From the NCBI RefSeq assembly GCF_963924245.1, contig NC_086316.1:59749763-59813762 (forward strand): a DNA stretch of 64,000 nt, given 5' to 3'. Shown here in pieces: positions 13,801-22,805 of this stretch (the first letter of the stretch is position 1; each line of letters begins with the position of its first letter). Position numbers and translations under genes: made by a program. This DNA is from Chroicocephalus ridibundus (lineage: Eukaryota; Chordata; Aves; Charadriiformes; Laridae). A model generated the notes under the pieces. That model searched no databases. It saw nothing but the letters and a program-made list of their open reading frames with translations, and had not been told where the DNA came from.

Positions 13801-16800
13801 TAGTGCATGAAAAATTGAAAGCCAAATTATTTAATTATTTGAAGGGCTTTGCAAGCATTTTGAAACACATAAATGCGCACAAATCTTTCTGTATAATAAT
13901 CATATTAATATCCATTTTTCCTTGAAGTAAACATTCAAACCTATACAACCTTCTGCTGATGTAGTTTTGTTTAAGTGTACAAAAAATACTTTAGAAGGCA
14001 GCCACTAAGTAAATTTTAGGATTCATACTGAAAAAAAAATCTTATCTTTATCGTAGAACATTCAGTGAAATAAACACAGCAGAAGACCAGTACAGCTTGT
14101 GTCGAGAACTCTGCAGAGACCTTGCTCAAGAGCTACAGAAAGAGGGACTTAAGGTACTTATATTATTCTCTGTTTACTTGCAAAAAGACAACACTTTGCA
14201 CTCAAACTTATTAAGTGCAGCGTTAGTATGAATACTTTCAGCAGCATTGTAGCATGCAATGTATGGTCTCCATTCTTTAATTGCAGATTTAGGCAGCTAT
14301 TGATACTGTTCAGGTGGCTTTCTAATAATACGCATGGAAAAAAATAAACTAATTAACCAAGTTATTTAGCATATAAGCATTTTATGCTAAAAGCAATATT
14401 TATAAACAAGTAATAGCGCTGATTGTCTATGAGCTGTGCTTTGGTCAATCATGTACTACGAAGTATTTAAAACACTGTGTTTCTTTCCTGTATTCACACA
14501 GGATCCAGTCAATAGCCAGTTCATGCCATTCACTGGTATGAATGGTAGGAACAGTACCTGTATTCCTTCTCCTCAAATTTCTGTTTATTATCTGGAAATA
14601 ACAGTTGATATTTTCTATGAAGGTCTTTATGGTAAAGCAAGGAATAACGTTCAAGACCTAAAAGAATTGTGATTAGTCATCTTCATCCATAAAAGATTGT
14701 CTCAAAAGATGACAGGTTGAAAGGGAAATCATCAGCTAAGAAGGACAAAGGGATAAGCTTACAAAGGCACCAGAACAAAAGGTGTGCCATCTATGTATGT
14801 TTGGACGAAAACGCTAAATCACACAAATGGTTTGGAAGGTGTTGCCAGGGGAATATTTGTGCCAAACAAAGACGCTGTGTGTGGCTGTGATAGCACCATG
14901 CAGGAGAAAGTAAGTTTTCAGCAAATCCTTAATTGGATATCACTTATGCATCCTTAGTAGGTTTCCCAGCAAAGATATCCCACACAGAAAGTTTCCAAGT
15001 GAGGAAATAATTTTTTGTAGACAGAGTAGAAGTTGTGACTGTAGCCAGAGCATGAAATCTATTGAATATGCACTGGTGGCAGATGGTCTGCTGGGAACAA
15101 TAGACAAATGACCCAGTTCAGAGAATTTGACTTTGGCAGAAGCAAGTGCAGAATCTTGCAGACAAATTCTTGGCAGTGCCCATTGCTGTACACAGATAAG
15201 CCCACAGTTTTGGCTGTGCCTTTAGTGCCCTTATATAGATGCTACATAATGATTGTTTCTGTGCTGTATACGACATGCTTAACTTTTTTCTTTTTTTTTT
15301 CTTTTTTTTTTCCTTTTTTTTTTGCCTAGGGTAAAACGGTTACCTTGAAGCTAAAGAATGTGAACTTTGAAGTGAAAACAAGAGCTTCAACTGTGCTGTC
15401 TTCTGTTTCTACTGAGGAGGAAATCTTTGCTGTGGCTAAAGACTTGTTAGGAACAGAAATTGATAGTGTTGCTCCTCACCCTTTACGGATAAGACTTATG
15501 GGTAAAGTATTTCAAACTTGTTCTTCCTTTTCAGACTTAGATCTCATGACGTATCAAAGTAATAGACAGTACTCTAAAGTAAAATTTGTGTAAATGGATT
15601 TATCCTTTCTCCGTTACCCTGGTAGCTTTTGCAAAGTGAAACAGGTCTGAAGTGCTAATGGTGACTCAGGAATGTTTTACTGATTGAGGTTGTACTTTTC
15701 CTACCACCTGTTAGCCCTCGAACGACATACAGATTGGCATGAGAGTAGAATCTTAATGCACAGCAGTGCTTAACTTTGCTGCCTTAAAAGACCCTTTAAA
15801 TCCGGTTTGCACTGCAGCAACATTTCTGTCCATAACCTCTTTTAGAAAGAAATGCTTTAAATAAAAGTGCTTCTAGAGTTGAAGATGCTATGTTCTGCAA
15901 GAAATTTGAAATTTCTGTCAAAATTAAACTCTGTGTTTTGATTCTAAGACTTGTGTATTTCAGGTGCTTATGCATTCTGCTTGGACCATTCAGTGATACA
16001 TAAAACTTATTTGTCTATGATATTAGAATGCACTGAAAAAAATATTTTAGTGGGGAAACTTCATGCAAAACTCTCTTTCAGACTGAATTCTATATAACTG
16101 TATTAAGTTTATAGCCTCATGGTGCAATCGGTTAAAACTCTGTGGGTATTGAAATTAATAATATGGTTGGGCAAGTGTTCAGGTCTGATAAAATCATATG
16201 GAGCTTGTGATCCATTGTTAGCATTTGCAGGTAGTATAGCTTCCATTTAAAGAGGAAGTGCACTTTTATTGAGTGGATGTACACCTCAGAAGTTTTTAAT
16301 TAAGAATTAGTATCAAGTTTTCTTAAAATTGGTATTGTAAGTTTGTTTTTCTTCATTAGGTGTACGAGTATCAGGATTTCTAAGTGAAGAAGAGAAGAAG
16401 TATCAACAAAAAAGCATTACAAGTTTCTTAAAATCAGGAAAAGAAATCGCTTTTCTTAGGTTGCAGCCAGGGAAGTCCAACCAAGAATACTGCACAAAAA
16501 ATTCAGAAGCATCTGCTGGAGGGAGTTTTTTTGATAAAAAGCGAGCTGCAAGGCAACTAAACAGTGAGAATCTTTCTCCAAATGAAACTGTAGGTAAGCA
16601 GCTCCTTACTGTTAGGAAATCATCAGCAAATTTTGTGAAAGAAACTAAGAGTGTCACAGATTTACAGAATTCTAATCTGTGCAAGACCTTCACCTGCCCT
16701 GTTTGCTTTGAGGAGCAAAGCAGCAATAATTTGGAAGAACTTAATAGGCATATTGATGAGTGCCTCAATGGGACTGTTGTTAAAGATGCCATAGAAATAT

Positions 16801-18764
16801 CCAAGAATGACAATTCAAGAGAAAATACACTTAACTTTCTTCCACACTTCAAAAATGAAAATGTTGAAAATGTTGGTGAAGGTCAAAAAAATAAAACAGA
16901 TCAACTAGCAGGAACAGACCAGTCTGCAAGTACATCTGACAACTCTGCTAGCAATAGCACAGAAAAATTCACTCAGATAATATCTGATAAACCTCACAGA
17001 GAAGGACAGCCTAGCAATCTCAGTGATATTGCTAGAAACGTGTGTATGAAACAGTGTCTTTTCCCCAAAAGAATTTCACAAGACAAGGAAGACCATTTTG
17101 AAAAGACTGAACATACAGAAGAAACTAATTCATCCTGTTTCTTTGAAGCCAAAGAAGACAGCGTTCTTGTTTGTCCAGTTTGTAATTCAGAGCAGAAAAC
17201 CACCAGTCTTATGTCATTTAACAGACATGTGGATGTCTGCTTAAATAAAGGCCTTATCCAGGAGCTGACAGAAAAAAAAGATTTTCCTACTAAGACTTGT
17301 AATATGGAAAATTCAAACAGAGTTGGTGAGTATGTGCATTAGGATATAACTGATTATGCAAATTATCTACTTGTACAATTAAAGTAATTTGGTAATGGTA
17401 TACTTTGAACCTCAAACCAGGACACAAGGCTTTGAGATTTTTTTCAACAAGTTCATTTGAGTGAGGCCTGTGTAAGAGTGAACGTTTTTATTTTAAAAAT
17501 ATCAAATCAATTTTCATGACAAACTAGATTTATGAATGTGATGGTAGTTACACAGTGCATTCTCATTTGCCGCAATGGTGACATAGGAATTACTGCTCAT
17601 TTCTGTAAATTGCACGTTTGCTACCCCCTGGCCATGTTCAGAAAGGTGTTTGTAAGGCCACTGAGATTTAAATGAAAATCAATGAAAACGTCTTCTATCT
17701 GGATTGTTTCAGACATTCAGTTGACAAAAAAATTCCATTGTGTAATGTGTTGGCAAAAACAGAGAGGTGGTGAACTAAAGCGTGAAGGGAGGAACTTGAC
17801 TATTTTACATCTAATAAGATGTATTACATAACTGCACCAGTAACGTGCAAACCAGTAGCATATTTACTTAAGTAGTTTCTCTTTTTGATGAAGAGTTAAT
17901 CTTTGGCTAGATTAGAGGACATGTGCAGGTAATTAAGTATCTGCTTAAAGTACCTTGTCCGTAATCTAACGTGGGAGCTGTATAAGAGGAAATTAGAGTG
18001 TGATAGAATTATCAGACACAATTAAGACTTACAATTTGAATCTTTTACACAGAAAATTTTATAAGCAGTATTGTTGCTACATGTGCAAACAGGCTTTGTT
18101 TTAAATTAAAAATTTACTGTTGGCAAAGAGTTTTTCCCCCCTGCAGGATAAAAAAAAGTTTTCAATAACCACCTTGAAAATCAACTACATCACACTGAAA
18201 TATTTCTGAAAACTACAACAAGGTTCAAATTCATCCCTTAGAATTCAATAAGCTAAAGGCTTTTTCTCTTTAAGAATGTTAATATAAATTGCAGTACTCA
18301 AACTGCATGTAATAAAATGTTATCTGCTCCTTGAGACAGATTAACTTTGGTTACCTTAAAAAAAAAAGGGAAAGAAAAGCTTTACCGAAACCTGCTCTTT
18401 TAAAACTTCTGCCATGTATGTGATTTCTGAAACATTCTTTATTGAAATAATTAATTTTTGTTGTTTCCAATTACTTTTCAGGAGGTTTAAGCAGAGGACA
18501 GCAATGCACTAATCCATCACAAGGAACAAAAAGGTAAGGACTTTCTGGAAACTTGAGTACACAACTCATTTTAAAATAATGAATTTTAGAAAAATATTTA
18601 GTGTTGTAGAAGTTGTGTTAGGTATGCATTGTATATCTTTTCCCCTCTTACTGTTTTTTTTGTCTTTCTTTAACTTCAGGTCTGGAGTAACAACTTCACA
18701 GTCAGTATCAAAAAAGGCCAAGTCATGCAATTCCAAGCATACAATTGAAATGTTTTTTAAATGA
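1649..18764 (+). CDS. POLK: DNA polymerase kappa (3' twelve coding exons; 5' end outside window)
   Basis: POLK is a Y-family translesion polymerase that extends from and bypasses bulky minor-groove lesions in the nucleus. Exons by GT-AG rules and reading phase: 1649-1801, 2179-2310, 4088-4241, 7665-7880, 9598-9722, 9907-10073, 12194-12226, 14057-14153, 15330-15501, 16360-17325, 18482-18533, 18680-18764. They join to 2352 bp without a stop until TGA at 18762-18764, giving 783 residues; the human protein is 870, so about 87 N-terminal residues are missing to the left. Visible features are the palm motif IDMDAFY (catalytic Asp at 1712-1714, steric-gate Tyr at 1727-1729), the second metal site LDEAYLNIT (Asp-Glu at 4139-4144), a REV1-binding-like FF motif (16527-16532), two UBZ4 zinc fingers (16695-16763, 17172-17240) and a C-terminal PCNA-binding tail ending IEMFFK. 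No inactivating change is seen. Identification is by recalled similarity to human POLK along its length. Confidence 0.97.
2179..2310 (+). CDS. POLK: POLK exon, fingers region
   Basis: This 132-bp phase 0-0 exon has donor gtaagt. It encodes 44 residues including NYHARRFGVRAAMPG, the nucleotide-contacting fingers motif of polymerase kappa/DinB enzymes. Confidence 0.96.
2311..4087 (+). other. POLK: POLK intron
   Basis: AT-rich intron. Apart from the small duplication near 2400 and facing TTTG/CAAA runs at 2920-2982, no feature is recognised. Confidence 0.7.
2399..2470. repeat. Local tandem duplication with inverted repeat
   Basis: A 23-bp segment beginning gtttaaacattaaactcttc occurs at 2399 and again at 2446 (47-bp period). 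Between them cttctgac-gtaa-gtcagaag (2415-2434) forms a perfect 8-bp stem. It lies in a POLK intron. Confidence 0.7.
4088..4241 (+). CDS. POLK: POLK exon with second catalytic motif
   Basis: This 154-bp exon runs from phase 0 to phase 1. It encodes LDEAYLNIT (the two metal-binding acids) and the helical NWPEDKRR segment. The donor is ag/gtaaac. Translation simply running on past 4241 is intron. Confidence 0.95.
4242..7664 (+). other. POLK: POLK intron hosting CR1
   Basis: An intron of 3.4 kb, more than half of it the antisense CR1 at 5697-7605. The 4242-5696 part shows nothing recognisable. Confidence 0.75.
5697..7605 (-). mobile_element. CR1 LINE, 5'-truncated, degenerate ORF2
   Basis: An antisense CR1 retrotransposon in a POLK intron. 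Its 3' end is at about 5697 (tcatagaatcattcaggttg reading +). On the minus strand, in transcript order, are a decayed linker (7605-7000), the reverse transcriptase fingers/palm (6992-6708, with DVVYLDLSKAFDTV), the palm catalytic region (6735-6403) and the C-terminal domain (6422-5907). The catalytic box reads FADN where active CR1 copies have FADD. The pieces lie in different frames, so the copy is dead. About 1.9 kb of a normal roughly 4.5 kb element remains. Confidence 0.93.
7665..7880 (+). CDS. POLK: POLK exon, kappa-specific insert and palm
   Basis: This 216-bp phase 1-1 exon follows acceptor taacatag. The first part is the poorly conserved acidic insert of kappa enzymes. The end, NSVVFGTSAEEVVKEIRF through LTASAG, is conserved palm sequence. 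It lies just beyond a large antisense CR1 insertion in the preceding intron. Confidence 0.94.
7881..9597 (+). other. POLK: POLK intron
   Basis: AT-rich intron with no recognised element. A perfect 20-bp AT palindrome (GAAATATA...TATATTTC) sits at 9053-9072. Confidence 0.7.
9598..9722 (+). CDS. POLK: POLK exon, palm to thumb
   Basis: This 125-bp exon runs from phase 1 to phase 0. It encodes IAPNTMLAKMCSD and DLPIRK, the conserved 'I(A/G)xNxxLAK' palm signature of Y-family polymerases. The donor is gtaaga. Confidence 0.96.
9907..10073 (+). CDS. POLK: POLK exon, thumb helix-hairpin-helix
   Basis: This 167-bp exon runs from phase 0 to phase 2. It encodes the thumb with the HhH motif VPGIGKVTEKMLKALGI and the ELYQQRALLSLLF segment. 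The donor gtatat is weak, and the split Lys codon is completed by the following 33-bp exon. Confidence 0.95.
10074..12193 (+). other. POLK: POLK intron
   Basis: AT-rich intron between the thumb exon and the microexon. No coding or repeat signal is recognised. Confidence 0.7.
12194..12226 (+). CDS. POLK: POLK 33-bp microexon
   Basis: This 33-bp phase 2-2 exon encodes DGERKSMSTE plus split codons on both sides. It is placed because the polymerase frame requires this conserved segment between the thumb and TFSEIN, and it has the acceptor tttttaaag and donor gtatgc. It is too short for ordinary ORF detection. Confidence 0.93.
12227..15329 (+). other. POLK: POLK introns flanking the 14057-14153 exon
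   Basis: Two introns (12227-14056 and 14154-15329). No repeat is recognised except the long pyrimidine tract at 15284-15323 before the downstream acceptor. Confidence 0.7.
14057..14153 (+). CDS. POLK: POLK exon, start of little finger
   Basis: This 97-bp exon runs from phase 2 to phase 0, with acceptor tatcgtag and donor gtactt. It encodes TFSEINTAEDQYSLC and the following helix ending EGLK, matching the start of the polymerase-associated (little finger) domain. Confidence 0.95.
15330..15501 (+). CDS. POLK: POLK exon, little-finger domain core
   Basis: This 172-bp exon runs from phase 0 to phase 1 after a roughly 40-nt almost pure pyrimidine tract (15284-15323). It encodes KTVTLKLKNVNFEVKTRAST through PHPLRIRLMG, the DNA-binding beta-sheet of the little finger. 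Confidence 0.96.
15502..16359 (+). other. POLK: POLK intron
   Basis: AT-rich intron in which nothing is recognised. Confidence 0.7.
16360..17325 (+). CDS. POLK: POLK large C-terminal exon with two UBZ4 fingers
   Basis: This 966-bp phase 1-1 exon starts VRVSGF after acceptor cttcattag and ends at donor gtgagt. It holds the SFFDKK motif (FF at 16527-16532), which resembles a REV1-interacting region, and two ubiquitin-binding UBZ4 zinc fingers, each C-x2-C-x14-H-x3-C, at 16695-16763 and 17172-17240. The sequence between fingers is Ser/Asn/Glu-rich and looks disordered. The fingers bind ubiquitinated PCNA in the known family. Confidence 0.96.
16695..16763 (+). other. POLK: UBZ4 zinc finger 1 of POLK
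   Basis: Reads CPVC-x14-H-x3-C with all four zinc ligands present. This is a RAD18/kappa-type ubiquitin-binding zinc finger. Confidence 0.93.
17172..17240 (+). other. POLK: UBZ4 zinc finger 2 of POLK
   Basis: Reads CPVC-x14-H-x3-C with all four zinc ligands intact and the same 23-residue spacing as finger 1. Confidence 0.93.
17326..18481 (+). other. POLK: POLK intron
   Basis: AT-rich intron in which nothing is recognised. Confidence 0.7.
18482..18533 (+). CDS. POLK: POLK penultimate exon
   Basis: This 52-bp exon runs from phase 1 to phase 2 between acceptor ttacttttcag and donor gtaagg. It encodes a short low-complexity linker (GLSRGQQC...GTK). Support comes from phase agreement with both neighbours and position; the sequence itself is weakly conserved. 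Confidence 0.88.
18680..18764 (+). CDS. POLK: POLK last coding exon with PCNA-binding tail
   Basis: This exon follows acceptor taacttcag and completes the split Arg codon. It encodes a basic stretch (SKKAKSC) and the terminal KHTIEMFFK, equivalent to the human KHTLDIFFK PIP-like motif, then TGA at 18762. Confidence 0.96.
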
Positions 18765-20540
18765 CCGTGGAGCAACATATTCTGTATGAAGTATTTCATA
18801 GTGTTTTATGACTGCAAATTAATTTAGCATTGGTGGTAGCCTGGATTCAGGTGCCTGTCACTTCGGAGCCATTGTATGCCTGTGTAAAAAGACATGATGT
18901 TTGAGGTAGAAGAGGAGGTACAACTGAGGTGGTTTTTTTTTGTTTTTTTTTGAAGAATAATACTTTTTTTCCCAGTTGTTTCCAAGAATCAAATTTTGCT
19001 AGCACTTTGATTTTGTTTTTATTGAACATGTGGAACTTTGTTAGAGTCACGAGCATCCTCATGAATTCTCTCTGCTGTTCGACAAACAGAACAGGGAGAT
19101 TAGAGCTGCTGTTGGGCAAGCCTGTAGGGCAAGCTCCCTGGAAAGCAGGAGTCATTAGCTAGTGTTTCACGCTGTGCTTACTGAAGGCCCTCTTCTCACA
19201 CCTGACCTGCCGTCTTCTCTGTCTTGGTTGTATTGGCTGTGGTAGCCATAGGAGCTGAGGCTGACACTTCGTTGGACAATTCAACACCGAATTTAATTGT
19301 GGTATTAGCTGTGTGATAACAGAGAAGAGCCAAGTTGCTTGATATCAGCTTATGAACGTTTGTCTTCTCAGTGGACAGAAAAATTGATTGATTTCAAAGG
19401 AAAAGAGGAAGAATTTAGACCACAGTCAAGCTTTCATTATTGTCACTGAAAATGACTTCAGTAAGAGTTGGGGGACCAGCCCTAAAGGACTCATTGTGTT
19501 AAGATACAGGATGACTTCACTGATTTAAAAAATGTTAATAAACCTATTGATGGGAGAAGAATTCCTCCAGGTTAGTCAGACAAATGTTGTTTGGTCCTTG
19601 GCCTTTCCAAAGACACTGAGAACTTAAATTTTCTTCACAATTGTGAAATTGTTACTGGTCATTAGGACTAAATTTACGCTAAATAAAAGGTCTCATGGTG
19701 CAATAATGTGAATGATGTGCAAATAAGTAAGATGCTGAACCATCTTATTGTTTACCTATCTTTCTCTTTAAAATTATTTTGTATTTCTGAATAAATGATA
19801 TTTTATGCATGCATATGTGGAAGGAGGAAGTTGTAAAGTGCAAATATTTAAAATACCCTGTTTAGATTTTTTTTCTGTTCACACCAAATTGCTTAAATGT
19901 AGACATTTTAATATAATTAAATATTTATCAGGCAAATAATTTATGATGACAGCATATTCCTTATAAGTCATACAAAAAAAAGGCAAAACCTGTATGGAAT
20001 ATAAACTGCTTTTTAATTGCAAAATCTTTAAAAGAAGTAGCTACTGAGAAGCATCTGCTTTGTCATTTAACTGTATTGAAAGTACTTAGGGTTTGCTTGT
20101 TTCTTAAACAAGCAAATGTGTACCTGGTATGTTTTAGAAGCCCAGGCTAAGTCCAGAATGTGCTTTTTGGTTTCCAAACTTGCTGGAATGATTTCACCAT
20201 CTGTACCTGCTCATCTGTTTGCCAGATGCCACAGTGCCCACATCTCTGTCATTTGCATTCATGTCAGTACTCCCTTATCTGCTAAGGACCAAATCAGCTG
20301 GACTAGCTCAGGCCATGTAAGCTGACTCAGTTGACTTTTTCTAAAGCGGGTTAGTGAGCATTCGGCATCAGCTGGTCTGTTGACAGAGGTGGGAGCTGGA
20401 AACTTTTGGTAGGAAAGATATAAAAGCAACTGAGGGAACAGTGACTTAAGCTACTGCTGCCATTTAGAAAGTGAACACCTGTCCCTTTGTTAGACTGTGT
20501 CTGTCTGATTCAATAAAGTGTAGAATCCAGTATTACCTTG
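18765..20540 (+). other. POLK: POLK 3' UTR (end inferred)
   Basis: This is non-coding sequence after the POLK stop. Several AATAAA hexamers occur (near 19538, 19680 and 19790). The one at 20512-20517, followed by a GU-rich stretch (tcatggtgtgtatttcttc), is the best distal end. Shorter isoforms are likely. No repeat is recognised. Confidence 0.55.
20512..20517 (+). terminator. POLK: Candidate POLK distal poly(A) signal
   Basis: AATAAA followed within about 25-50 nt by GU/U-rich sequence, the usual arrangement for cleavage and polyadenylation. Confidence 0.5.
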
Positions 20541-21916
20541 TCATGGTGTGTATTTCTTCAAAATGTGTATTTTTACATACGCATTACTTAGCAAAAAGTA
20601 AACTACCTTTAAGTAATTGAACAAATGATGTTAGTTTGGCTTAGTCTCAGAAGTTGTCTTACCATCTGTTTAAAAAAAGTGTCGTAGAGTTATCTGAGTG
20701 TAATGAAGTTAAAGTTGTGGAGTATGTTAGAATTAATGTGCAAAGAAAACTCACAATATGATTCTAAAGCCAGAAATATCTGTCTTTTGAGAAGCGTGTA
20801 AAAATATACTATTTGGAAAGGTGATTCCATGTGTTTACAGAAGGTGCTCAGTGAGATTATTTTAATGTTTTCCAGGTAAATTATTTCCTGCAATGGAAAA
20901 CAGAAACCTTTTTTTTTCATATATTCCTTATACTTTCTTATACCACATTTATTACTATTTTTATCTGAAGAAGGCCTTCAGTACATGATTAAGTATTGTC
21001 ATAAACTTCTGCGATACAATTTTTCATCTCAGTTCTTGTAGAGAAGACTGCGTAAGCAATGTTTTTGCTTTGCATTTTTCTCTGTGTGTGTGTGTGTTAT
21101 ATAATTGACCTTAACTTAAAATCTGTTTTCATTAGCATTTGGAAATTTCTTTATAGCTGTGTTTAACGTAATGTATAAACTACTCCCTATGCGTGAGCCA
21201 TTCTGCACTGAGTATATCCACAGTTCTGAAGCACATGAGCAATGCGGGTTGGCAGCGGATGAGAATTTTTGTGTAGTGTAAGTTTCTCTCTTGTTTAAGG
21301 TAGATATATACATATGTTATCTTGAATTCCTCTTTTAGTTATGAATGATAGAGAAAAAGGATGACACTTCTGTGATCTTCATGTTCTTCACCACTTCTGA
21401 AGAAAGGAATGCAGATAGCGTATGCCTGGCCACAAAGCACTAATCTGTAAGGAGGATGATTGGCATAAGTGGGACAATCATAGAGATGCACCCCTAAGAA
21501 CAAGACTTGCTTGAGTTTATCTAGTAAATCCTCAATATCCAGAAATTTAGGTTGTAGAGTAGCATTTTCCAGTTGAATCTGCTTACTGCTATCTGTAGTA
21601 ATATCTTTATTTACTTTTGAGTTTTGAAATATCTTGCCTACAGAATGTCTTGCTGTGGTTGGATGTCATGGTAACCAGTTGTGTTTATTGGTTGTCTAAC
21701 CTGGGTGTCTCAAAATCTCCATTTCTAGAAACTTTCCTGTTGGGAATATATAAATACTTTAGCTTATGCTGTTTTGTTCTCAGAGTTGCTGAAGTTTCAC
21801 TTTGGAGTGTCAGTAACAGGCAGGAACATCAGCAGGGCAGAGTTTGGGCTTGAATTGGTCAGCCTGTAGCTTGATCCATGTTGCAATAATTTTGGGGATA
21901 GTTTATCACATGCCTT

Positions 21917-21943
21917 CCCCCCCCCCCCCCCTCTCTCCCTCCC
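21917..21943. repeat. Poly(C) run and CT-rich tract
   Basis: Fifteen consecutive C at 21917-21931, followed by tctctccctccc. Confidence 0.9.
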
Positions 21944-21996
21944 GCTCACATTGTAGTATGCAGATCCAAGCAGAAGGTTGAAGCCATCAAGAATCT

Positions 21997-22805
21997 TAAA
22001 ATCATAGAAAGGGACCTTAAAGATCATCTAGTTCCAGCTCCCCTGCCATGGGCAGGGACACCAACCACTAGACCAGGCTGCTCAAAGCCCCATCCAGCCT
22101 GGCCTTGAACACTTCCAGGGATGGGGCATCCACAACCTCCCTGGGCAACCTGTGCCAGTGCCTCACCACCCTCACAGGAAAGAATTTCTTGCTAATACCT
22201 AATCCAAATCTCCCCTCTTTCAGTTTAAAACCGTTACCCCTCATCCTATTACTACATTCCCTGATCAAGAGTCCCTCCCCATCTTTCCTGTAGGCCCCCT
22301 TCAGGTACTGGAAGGCCACTAAAGAGAATAGCCTTCTCTTCTCCAGGCTGAACAACCCCAACCGTCTCAGCCCGTCCCCACAGGAGAGGTGCTCCAGCCC
22401 TCTGATCATCTTGGTGGCCCTCCTCTGGACCCGTTCCACCAGGTCCATGTCCTTCTTATGTTGGGGGCCCCAGGGCTGGATGCAGTACCCCAGGTGGGGT
22501 CTCATGAGAGCACAGTAGAGGGTCAGAATCACCTCCCTCGACCTGCTGGCCACGCTTCTGATACAGCCCAGGATGTGGTTGGCTTTCTGGGCTGCAAGTA
22601 CACATTGCCGGCTCATGTTGAGCTTCTCATCCACCAACACACCCAAGTCCTTTTCCTCAGGGCTGCTCTTGAGCCATTCTCCACCCAGCCTGTCTTTGTG
22701 CTTGGCATTGCCGTGACCCAGGTGCAGGACCTTGCACTTGGCCTGGTTGAACTTCATGAGGTTTGCGTGGGTCCACTTCTGAATCCTATCCAGGACCCTA
22801 CTGCC
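21997..22805 (-). mobile_element. CR1 LINE fragment with open C-terminal ORF2
   Basis: An antisense CR1 3' part. The + strand reads atcatagaaagggaccttaa then atcatctagttccagctccc, the reversed CR1 tail. An uninterrupted 289-codon minus-strand frame (22937-22068) covers the end of the reverse transcriptase and the C-terminal domain (KFNQAKCKVLHLG, VQRRATKMIRGLEHL, GLFSLEKRRL, FFPVRVVRHWHRLP). Similarity fades near 22800, so the frame's first roughly 45 codons look like non-CR1 or diverged sequence. It is less decayed than the POLK-intron copy. Confidence 0.92.

Noticed and set aside
16403..16852. 149-codon minus-strand frame
   Set aside because: Shadow of the large POLK exon, whose + frame has two intact zinc fingers.
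18847..19155. 102-codon minus-strand frame in the POLK 3' UTR
   Set aside because: Lysine runs come from a poly(T) tract; no homology or splice support.
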